A DNA stretch of 5,470 bases from Gammaproteobacteria bacterium (GTDB lineage: Bacteria; Pseudomonadota; Gammaproteobacteria; Pseudomonadales; Pseudohongiellaceae): contig JAESUT010000147.1 of the NCBI GenBank assembly GCA_016762995.1, forward strand, positions 1-5,470, read 5' to 3'. Position numbers and translations under genes: made by a program. Below, in pieces: positions 1-4,416 of this stretch. The notes under the pieces are model-generated. The model had not been told where the DNA came from and ran no database searches. It was given only the letters and a program-made list of their open reading frames with translations. Positions within the stretch are counted from its first letter, which is position 1. Each line of letters opens with the position of its first letter.

Positions 1-905
1 GAAGAAGAAGAGTAATTTTTTCAGATAATATAGTTGGAAATATGGGCCATCATGATGACATAAGGAACAAGAGACATGACTTTGATAAAGGTAGTTTTGA
101 AGACGTGAAATATGATGACCCTATGCTTCTTTTTAGTGAGTGGTTTCAAGAAGCAAAGGAAAAAGATTGTCAACTTATAACACAAGCAACTATTGGAGCG
201 CTACATGGTATACCAATTACAATAAAAGAAAGTTTCTTGGTTAAAGGACTTAAGATTTCTAATGGAGACCCTTTATTGAGAAACAATAGAGCTACAGAAG
301 ATGCAGAATTGGTAAAACGACTAAGAGATGCTGGAGCTATTATTATTGGAGTAACAAACGTTGCCCTATATTGCATCGATTGGCAAAGTACTAATTTTTG
401 GAATGGTCAAACAAACAATCCACATAACTTAAACAAAGTAGCTGGAGGATCATCTGGAGGTTCCTCTGCAGCTGTCGCAGCTAACTTCTCCCCATTATCT
501 TTGGGAGCTGATGCTGGAGGTTCTGTTAGAGTACCTGCTCATTTCTGTGGGATATGTGGATTAAGACCAACTGAGGATTTATTATCGAATAGAGGGCATT
601 TAAAAAACCCAAACAAACCACAAGGCAGAAGACATGTTGTGGTGCCAGGTCCATTAGCAAAAAACATAGAAGACTTAGAATTAATGATGAATGTAATCGG
701 CAATAATTCTAGTTATCCATTAGCAGAAATACCAGACATAGACTTCAACAACAGTAAATGGGGTGGAGAACCACTAAATATCGCAATTTCAGAAACAATA
801 AACCAAACAGAAGTCGATGATGAATACTTAGCGCTATTTCGAACATTCATACAAAAAATAAAAACAGAAGATCATTCTTTTTCTATAGACCACCCCCTTT
901 ATGAT
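1..905. other. A+T-rich segment, probably foreign to the rest of the window
   Basis: Two 60-base lines I counted here gave about 27 and 33 percent G+C (661-720 and 241-300), against about 62 percent in a line of nadA (1681-1740). Codons here favour A or T in the third position (aaa, aat, att, tta, aga), unlike the genes to the right. The right boundary is placed by eye between the last amidase-like residues (about 890) and the start of the tRNA promoter region (about 910). It could be horizontally acquired DNA from a low-G+C bacterium, possibly Bacteroidetes-like, or a mis-joined assembly. No integrase, transposase, terminal repeat or attachment-site duplication is visible. The change in composition is seen; its cause is inferred. 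Confidence 0.6.
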
Positions 906-932
906 GAAAAAAGTTGCTTCAATGGCTTGTAA
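42..932 (+). CDS. C-terminally truncated amidase-signature hydrolase with a PdxH-like N-terminus
   Basis: This 296-residue product carries the core of the amidase signature family, whose members hydrolyse amides (or transamidate, as in GatA). Residues ~53-220 align with the family block by block: GALHGIPITIKES (Lys62), the glycine-serine block GGSSGGSS (Ser137, Ser138) and AGGSVRVPAHFCG (Ser161). The Lys-to-Ser and Ser-to-Ser spacings of 75 and 24 are the same as in FAAH (Lys142, Ser217, Ser241), so the catalytic triad is intact. The DWQS...NNPHNL segment points to the acetamidase-like subgroup. Family members are usually 450-500 residues; about 170 are missing at the C-terminus, so activity is doubtful. 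Residues ~5-52 instead resemble the start of pyridoxamine 5'-phosphate oxidase (DDPMLLFSEWFQEAKEKD, then an ATIG strand). The frame has no stop between the left edge and the ATG, so the true start may lie outside, and no clear ribosome site precedes this ATG. It is probably a gene remnant or chimera. Confidence 0.75.
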   Translation: MGHHDDIRNKRHDFDKGSFEDVKYDDPMLLFSEWFQEAKEKDCQLITQATIGALHGIPITIKESFLVKGLKISNGDPLLRNNRATEDAELVKRLRDAGAIIIGVTNVALYCIDWQSTNFWNGQTNNPHNLNKVAGGSSGGSSAAVAANFSPLSLGADAGGSVRVPAHFCGICGLRPTEDLLSNRGHLKNPNKPQGRRHVVVPGPLAKNIEDLELMMNVIGNNSSYPLAEIPDIDFNNSKWGGEPLNIAISETINQTEVDDEYLALFRTFIQKIKTEDHSFSIDHPLYDEKSCFNGL

Positions 933-954
933 ATAATATTGGATAGAGTATTAT
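927..954 (+). promoter_or_regulatory. Promoter of the tRNA-Lys gene
   Basis: TTGTAA (927-932) and TATTAT (949-954) are separated by 16 bases and resemble sigma-70 -35 and -10 boxes. Transcription would start near 961, about 10 bases before the mature tRNA. The bases after the -10 box (acgccc) are C-rich, which is typical of the discriminator in stringently controlled stable-RNA promoters, so repression by ppGpp is likely. An A-run at 907-912 could act as an UP element. The -35 box overlaps the stop codon of the upstream truncated amidase frame. Confidence 0.6.
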
Positions 955-970
955 ACGCCCTCTTCGAGAC

Positions 971-1046
971 GGGCCGTTAGCTCAGTCGGTAGAGCAGTTG
1001 GCTTTTAACCAATTGGTCGTGCGTTCAAGTCGCACACGCCCCACCA
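971..1046 (+). tRNA. tRNA-Lys (anticodon UUU)
   Basis: A 76-base cloverleaf with encoded CCA. D stem GCTC/GAGC is at 980-983 and 992-995. Anticodon stem GTTGG/CCAAT is at 997-1001 and 1009-1013, with loop CTTTTAA and anticodon TTT at 1004-1006. The variable loop is TGGTC. T stem GTGCG/CGCAC is at 1019-1023 and 1031-1035, with loop TTCAAGT. The discriminator base is A1043, then CCA. The sequence closely resembles E. coli tRNA-Lys and reads both lysine codons AAA and AAG. One oddity: the acceptor stem GGGCCGT/ACGCCCC has a C-C mismatch at pair 4:69 (974 and 1039), where relatives have C-G or U-A. It sits directly upstream of nadA, as I recall for Pseudomonas, where the tRNA follows queC. Confidence 0.95.
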
Positions 1047-1056
1047 ATTTTTTCTT
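1046..1056 (+). terminator. Possible terminator of the tRNA-Lys transcript
   Basis: A run of six T residues (1048-1053) followed by CTT comes immediately after the CCA end. The folded tRNA acceptor and T arms could serve as the hairpin of an intrinsic terminator. A separate strong hairpin lies 20 bases further on but is not followed by a T-run. Suggestive only. Confidence 0.3.
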
Positions 1057-1075
1057 AATGACAGTAACGGCCTGT

Positions 1076-1100
1076 TTGCTGAGTCGCTAGACTCTAGCAA
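1076..1100 (+). promoter_or_regulatory. Hairpin in the leader between tRNA-Lys and nadA
   Basis: TTGCTGAGTC (1076-1085) and GACTC-T-AGCAA (1090-1100) form a 10-base-pair stem with one bulged T (1095) and the tetraloop GCTA. It is followed by tctccctc, not a T-tract, so it is not a normal intrinsic terminator. It could be a processing or stability element at the 3' end of the tRNA transcript, a structured leader of nadA, or a DNA operator. The pairing is seen; the function is unknown. Confidence 0.4.
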
Positions 1101-1144
1101 TCTCCCTCAGAGATCGTAAGCAGCACCTCACTAGTCGTAGACTC
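1082..1144. repeat. Two near-identical short palindromic motifs upstream of nadA
   Basis: AGTCGCTAGACTC (1082-1094) recurs with one base deleted as AGTCGTAGACTC (1133-1144). Each copy is itself a small palindrome (GAGTC-N4-GACTC and AGTC-N3-GACT). The starts are 51 bases apart, close to five helical turns, which would suit a dimeric repressor binding both sites. The first copy is also the top of the hairpin at 1076-1100. No nadA promoter in the 1047-1237 gap is clear; TATTAT at 1217-1222 is too close to the start and has no good -35 box. Confidence 0.35.
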
Positions 1145-1237
1145 CGTTATTTCACTCCCCTAGATACTGCACCCATAGGCACGCGAATAGTAGCCTGTGG
1201 TAAACTGAAGTCTCGTTATTATCCGTAGTTGGCGAAA

Positions 1238-2329
1238 ATGAATCAGATCATTACAAGTGAAATCTCCACAGCATTATCTGCTGACAGTACGCTTGTGCGC
1301 GAGTACCTGGACCGTGTCGTGCGTCCTGCACCTCTAGATGAGGCGGCTCAAAAAACTTACAAGACCAATATCAAGCAATTAATGCAGCAGAAGAATGCGC
1401 GCCTGGTTGCTCACTACTACACAGATAGCCTATTGCAAGACCTTGCCGAGGAAAGTGGTGGCTTCGTGGGTGATAGCTTAGAAATGGCGCGCTTCGGCCG
1501 CGATTGTGATGCTGAGACTCTTATTGTTGCCGGTGTGAAATTCATGGGCGAGTCGGCAAAAATCCTTAGCCCCGAAAAAACCGTACTGATGCCCACTCTA
1601 GAGGCGACTTGTTCTCTGGATATTGGCTGCCCAGCCGATGAATTTTCTGCTTTCTGCGATCAGCATCCAGACCGTACCGTCGTGGTCTATGCCAATACTT
1701 CGGCGGCCGTGAAGGCGCGCGCTGATTGGGTGGTAACCTCTAGCATTGCGCTAGACGTGGTCGAGCACTTAATGGAACAGGGCAAGAAGATTCTCTGGGC
1801 TCCGGATAAGCACCTAGGCTCCTATATTCAACAGGCCACCGGTGCGGATATGTTGCTGTGGGATGCCGCCTGTATAGTGCATGAGGAGTTTAAGGCGCGA
1901 GGCCTGGCCGATATGCGTAGGCTTTATCCCAATGCCGCGATACTCGCGCATCCTGAATCGCCGAGCGCAGTGCGCGAGATAGCGGATGTAGTGGGCTCCA
2001 CCACGCAGATTATCAATGCCGCGAAGGCGTCTACGAAGTTAGAGATTATTGTGGCGACCGATCAGGGTATTTTCCATAAGTTGCAGCAGGTAGCGCCGGA
2101 GAAGACTTTTATAATTGCGCCTACAGCCGGTGCTGATGCAACCTGCCGCAGTTGTGCGCAATGCCCATGGATGGGTATGAACTCACTGGAAAGCTTGTAC
2201 AGTTCGCTACAAGGGGCTACTAATGAGATACAGGTAGAGTCGGCGCTAGCGGCTCAGGCGATGGTACCGCTGCAAAGGATGTTGGATTTTGCCGCGAATA
2301 ATCAGCTAAAAGTACGCGGGAAAGCGTAG
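1238..2329 (+). CDS. nadA: Quinolinate synthase A
   Basis: NadA condenses iminoaspartate (made by NadB) with dihydroxyacetone phosphate to give quinolinate, the precursor of the NAD ring, in the cytoplasm. The 363-residue product matches the bacterial family along its length (E. coli has 347). The three [4Fe-4S] ligands are Cys125 ([10 protein letters not shown]), Cys212 (AACIVHEE) and Cys309, the last cysteine of CRSCAQC. Their spacings of 87 and 97 equal those of E. coli Cys113, Cys200 and Cys297. Also present are [47 protein letters not shown] and HPESP. I chose the ATG at 1238 because the product then begins MNQI, like Pseudomonas NadA (MTQI). A TTG nine bases upstream, directly after an in-frame TAG, would add three residues. 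Neither has a good ribosome site. nadA stands alone after tRNA-Lys and converges on bepA. Confidence 0.96.
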   Translation: MNQIITSEISTALSADSTLVREYLDRVVRPAPLDEAAQKTYKTNIKQLMQQKNARLVAHYYTDSLLQDLAEESGGFVGDSLEMARFGRDCDAETLIVAGVKFMGESAKILSPEKTVLMPTLEATCSLDIGCPADEFSAFCDQHPDRTVVVYANTSAAVKARADWVVTSSIALDVVEHLMEQGKKILWAPDKHLGSYIQQATGADMLLWDAACIVHEEFKARGLADMRRLYPNAAILAHPESPSAVREIADVVGSTTQIINAAKASTKLEIIVATDQGIFHKLQQVAPEKTFIIAPTAGADATCRSCAQCPWMGMNSLESLYSSLQGATNEIQVESALAAQAMVPLQRMLDFAANNQLKVRGKA

Positions 2330-2345
2330 GCTTATGTGTTTGGCC

Positions 2346-2365
2346 ATTATAAGGCTATTATAAGG
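2346..2365. repeat. Tandem ATTATAAGG repeat between nadA and bepA
   Basis: Two exact 9-base copies of ATTATAAGG (2346-2354 and 2357-2365) are separated by CT, giving an 11-base period, about one helical turn. Each holds the palindrome TTATAA, so the pair could also fold into a weak A+T hairpin with loop GGCTA. On the minus strand each copy reads TATAAT, but no matching -35 box is seen. The 83-base convergent gap shows no good terminator for either gene. Confidence 0.35.
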
Positions 2366-2412
2366 GATCAGGTCGGGTTGGAACTTAGTTGTAAAACTTC
2401 AAACATGCCGTT

Positions 2413-3870
2413 TTAGATTCCCTGCTGCAACTTCTCTATCTCTTGAATCTTCTGTCTTAAGCGCGCCTCTTCAGCAGGTGCGATTCCATTGTTGCTCTCT
2501 ATCCTCAGCGCCGAACGCAATTGCTGCCGCGCTCTTTGATAGTTCCCTAATAGACGAAAATATTCGGCTCTAGCTTGGTGTACCGCACTGATGTTGCCTG
2601 CCTGACCCTGAGTCTCGGAGAGTTTATACCAGAGTTGATAATCGTTGGGTCGGGAAAGGCTATGACGCTCCATAACCTCAGAAGCAGCGCTATAGGAGCG
2701 TGCTTTTATAAGCGCGTCTACATAGGCCATCGTTAGCGCATTATTGCCTGGGTTTATAGCGAGATGGCGTTGCAGGAAACTAATTGCCTGCCCTGGTTCA
2801 TTCTGTTCAGTAAAAATTTCAGCCAGAGTCACGGCGTAACTTATTCGATTCGGATCCTTTTCTAGCAGTGGCTCAAGAGTGGTGCTGGCTAGCGCAAATT
2901 GCTGATTCTCGTAATAGGCGATTGCGAGGGCGTAGCGATTCGCGTCGCGTGCAAACTCACTGCTGCTGCTCTCAAGAAGGCGCTGATTCTCAAGCACGAG
3001 GTCAACTTTGTTGACCGCGTAGTGTCCAATCACCCGGGCGCGGACGATTTGGTATTCGAGGTTGGCGCTGTATTGCTGTCGCGGGTAGCGACTCGCTCTG
3101 CCGCGACTTCCTGAGACGCGTGCCTCCGTTAGGGGATGCGAGAGGAGGAACTCCGGCGGTTGGCGCCCAAATCGATTGATAGCCAAGAGCCTCTCGAATA
3201 GCGTCGACATGCCATCGGGATCGAAGCCCGCTCTGAACATCACATCTTGTCCGACTCGGTCAGCCTCGGTTTCATTGCTCCTGCTAAAGCGGAGCTGATT
3301 CTCAAGTGAGCGTCCCTGTACAGCCGCTATAGCAGCGGTGCCATGGCCTGCATCGGACGTAGCCATAATTATTACGCTGGCTAACAATGCCGCCATGCCT
3401 GGAACTCTTGCTGCCTGCGCCTGATCGATACCGCGAGCAAAGTGACGCTGGCTCACGTGAGCGATCTCGTGGGCCATTACCGAGGCAAACTCCGCCTCTG
3501 TCTGGGCATTGAGGAATAGACCTGTATTTACGCCGATAATGCCACCTGGGGCTGCAAAGGCATTTAACGCCTCGCTATCGATGATCACAAAAGAAAGGCG
3601 ATGGTCTTGCAGTGCACTCTTGGATGCGAGCTTATAGGTTACGCTTTCGAGATAGGCATTCAGTAGTGGGTCGGGAATTGTTGGTGCGCCGCGACGAATG
3701 CTGCTGAGAAACTGTTGTCCCATAGCATATTCCTGCTCAATAGAGACGGTACCTGAGATACGGTCTCCGAGACTGGGCAGGGCGGGCTGGGCCGACAGCA
3801 AGCAAGGGGTAATTGCTGAGAGCAACAGCACTAGAAATTTTTTGAGGCAACTGGTGTGCATAGTGTCCAT
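2413..3870 (-). CDS. bepA: M48-family periplasmic metalloprotease with TPR domain, BepA-like
   Basis: BepA (formerly YfgC) is a zinc protease and chaperone of the periplasm that assists or degrades stalled outer-membrane proteins such as LptD at the BAM complex. The 485 residues match the E. coli length of 487. Residues 1-28 form a signal peptide: basic CLKK, a hydrophobic run LVLLLSAIT, and likely cleavage near LLSA-Q. The zinc site is HEIAH at 134-138 (His134, Glu135 general base, His138), with third ligand Glu200 in ETEADRVG. His245 in LLSHPL corresponds to the regulatory His246 of E. coli. Residues ~305-460 are helical tetratricopeptide-like repeats (for example NRYALAIAYYENQQFALAST and the NNALTMAYVDAL region), ending in a charged helix. 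A second ATG at codon 4 (3861) is an alternative start; neither has a strong ribosome site. It diverges from tusA across 213 bases, and the bepA-tusA-perM cluster supports the name. Confidence 0.92.
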   Translation of the reverse strand: MDTMHTSCLKKFLVLLLSAITPCLLSAQPALPSLGDRISGTVSIEQEYAMGQQFLSSIRRGAPTIPDPLLNAYLESVTYKLASKSALQDHRLSFVIIDSEALNAFAAPGGIIGVNTGLFLNAQTEAEFASVMAHEIAHVSQRHFARGIDQAQAARVPGMAALLASVIIMATSDAGHGTAAIAAVQGRSLENQLRFSRSNETEADRVGQDVMFRAGFDPDGMSTLFERLLAINRFGRQPPEFLLSHPLTEARVSGSRGRASRYPRQQYSANLEYQIVRARVIGHYAVNKVDLVLENQRLLESSSSEFARDANRYALAIAYYENQQFALASTTLEPLLEKDPNRISYAVTLAEIFTEQNEPGQAISFLQRHLAINPGNNALTMAYVDALIKARSYSAASEVMERHSLSRPNDYQLWYKLSETQGQAGNISAVHQARAEYFRLLGNYQRARQQLRSALRIESNNGIAPAEEARLRQKIQEIEKLQQGI

Positions 3871-4083
3871 TAATAATACTCTATGACCGAGATTAACAGT
3901 ATTAATTCATCGCTTTTTAGTAACTCTTGGGCGATATCTAGAGAGCCTTCGGCTAAATCTATGATTACTTTGCGGGAGTCTGGTGTGCACCGCCATAAGC
4001 TAGAGCAGCCATAGAATTAATTAGCGGCCCCCAAGTGATATCATTGATGGTGTTTAGCCCGCATAGCTTGATAAAATGTAGCG
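3871..4083. promoter_or_regulatory. Divergent bepA/tusA intergenic region
   Basis: The 213 bases between the two start codons must hold promoters for both genes, but I see no convincing -35/-10 pair on either strand and no small reading frame worth calling. Visible landmarks are an inverted repeat near bepA (3874-3904), a small AGCC-TTC-GGCT hairpin (3944-3954), A+T-rich gaattaatta at 4014-4023, and the palindrome TGATATCA (4036-4043) about 40 bases before tusA. Confidence 0.5.
3874..3904. repeat. Inverted repeat just upstream of the bepA start
   Basis: TAATACT (3874-3880) and AGTATTA (3898-3904) are perfect 7-base arms separated by 17 bases. On the bepA strand the second arm ends three bases before the ATG, so in RNA the stem would cover the ribosome-binding region, while as DNA it could be an operator. 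Arms of this length and A+T content can occur by chance. Confidence 0.35.
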
Positions 4084-4317
4084 ATGGAAATAAACGCCGA
4101 TATAGAGATAGACCTAAGTGGCTTGCAGTGCCCAATGCCGCTGCTCAAGGCAAAACTGGCCCTGAATAGCATGGCATCCACGCAGATTCTGAAGGTGATC
4201 GCCACCGATTCGGGCTCGGAGAAGGATTTCCACATGTTTGCCGCTCAAACTGATCACCAAATTCTGGATTTTCAGAAAAACGAAAGCGCCTATTTTTACT
4301 GGATTAAGAAAGGCTAG
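4084..4317 (+). CDS. TusA/SirA-family sulfur carrier protein
   Basis: This 77-residue protein belongs to the TusA (SirA, YedF) family of small cytoplasmic sulfur carriers, which take persulfide sulfur from a cysteine desulfurase such as IscS onto one cysteine and pass it on for tRNA thiolation, molybdenum cofactor work or other uses. It begins DLSGLQCPMPLLKAK with the invariant CPxP motif (Cys16, Pro17, Pro19). The alpha/beta two-layer pattern follows: helix LLKAKLALNSM, strand ILKVIATDSGS, helix EKDFHMFAAQT, strands HQILDF and AYFYWIKK. Length is near the usual 75-81. The neighbours match P. aeruginosa PA1006, a TusA-like protein reported to affect molybdenum homeostasis and nitrate respiration, so it is more likely an orthologue of that than of the tRNA-thiolation TusA. 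I therefore give no symbol. The start is the only sensible ATG; no ribosome site is obvious. Confidence 0.9.
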   Translation: MEINADIEIDLSGLQCPMPLLKAKLALNSMASTQILKVIATDSGSEKDFHMFAAQTDHQILDFQKNESAYFYWIKKG

Positions 4318-4347
4318 TTATAGCGAATCCCTGTTTAAGGCTATAAT
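4318..4347 (+). promoter_or_regulatory. Possible perM promoter with perfect -10 box
   Basis: A consensus TATAAT lies at 4342-4347, with a poor -35 candidate TTATAG (4318-4323) 18 bases upstream. Transcription would begin near 4354, giving perM a leader of about 60 bases. The -10 box lies partly within the left arm of the inverted repeat at 4331-4393. The -35 match is weak, so perM may instead be read mainly from the tusA transcript. Confidence 0.4.
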
Positions 4348-4393
4348 CACTCTGGCTGTAAGCCCCTTCGGGCGCGGCCATAGACTTAAACAG
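4331..4393 (+). repeat. Long imperfect inverted repeat / stem-loop in the tusA-perM spacer
   Basis: CTGTTTAAG-G-CTAT (4331-4344) pairs with ATAG-A-CTTAAACAG (4380-4393): 13 of 14 positions. Inside, GGC (4354-4356) pairs with GCC (4377-4379), and GCCC (4362-4365) pairs with GGGC (4370-4373) around a CTTC loop, giving about 20 base pairs in a rod with internal loops. An alternative small hairpin GGCT-GTA-AGCC (4354-4364) competes with the inner stem. No T-run follows, so a simple terminator is unlikely. As RNA it could protect or attenuate a tusA-perM transcript; as DNA it could be an operator over the -10 box. Confidence 0.5.
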
Positions 4394-4416
4394 AGACTCC
4401 CCGGGAATATCTGAAA

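Noticed and set aside
15..24. T-run followed by CAG resembling a eukaryotic splice acceptor at the left edge
   Set aside because: The reading frame stays open through it, and the downstream coding region shows no intron. A short T-run with CAG is expected by chance in A+T-rich DNA.
971..1046. tRNA-Lys as an attachment site for an integrated island
   Set aside because: No copy of the tRNA 3' end is found elsewhere in the window and no integrase is present. The foreign-looking DNA is on the 5' side, opposite to the usual arrangement.
1229..1237. TTG at 1229 as the nadA start
   Set aside because: It lies directly after an in-frame TAG, adds only three residues, has no ribosome site, and the ATG at 1238 gives an N-terminus like that of Pseudomonas NadA.
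2899..3114. Plus-strand frame inside bepA
   Set aside because: It is antisense to the TPR-coding part of bepA, which is supported along its whole length.
3944..3954. AGCC-TTC-GGCT hairpin between bepA and tusA as a terminator
   Set aside because: Four base pairs with a three-base loop and no T-tract on either strand, and both flanking genes point away from it.
4076..4081. ATGTAG start-stop pair just upstream of the TusA-like gene as a regulatory minimal frame
   Set aside because: No ribosome site precedes it and a six-base match like this is common by chance.
4041..4235. Minus-strand frame overlapping the start of the TusA-like gene
   Set aside because: It is antisense to a clear family member, has no recognisable motif, and its cysteine- and serine-rich composition is that of a shadow frame.
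4332..4392. TGTTTA and TAAACA half-sites like those of the enterobacterial NadR box, near an NAD synthesis locus
   Set aside because: NadR half-sites are about six bases apart; here 49 bases separate them, and they sit before perM, not nadA. They are better explained as arms of the stem-loop.
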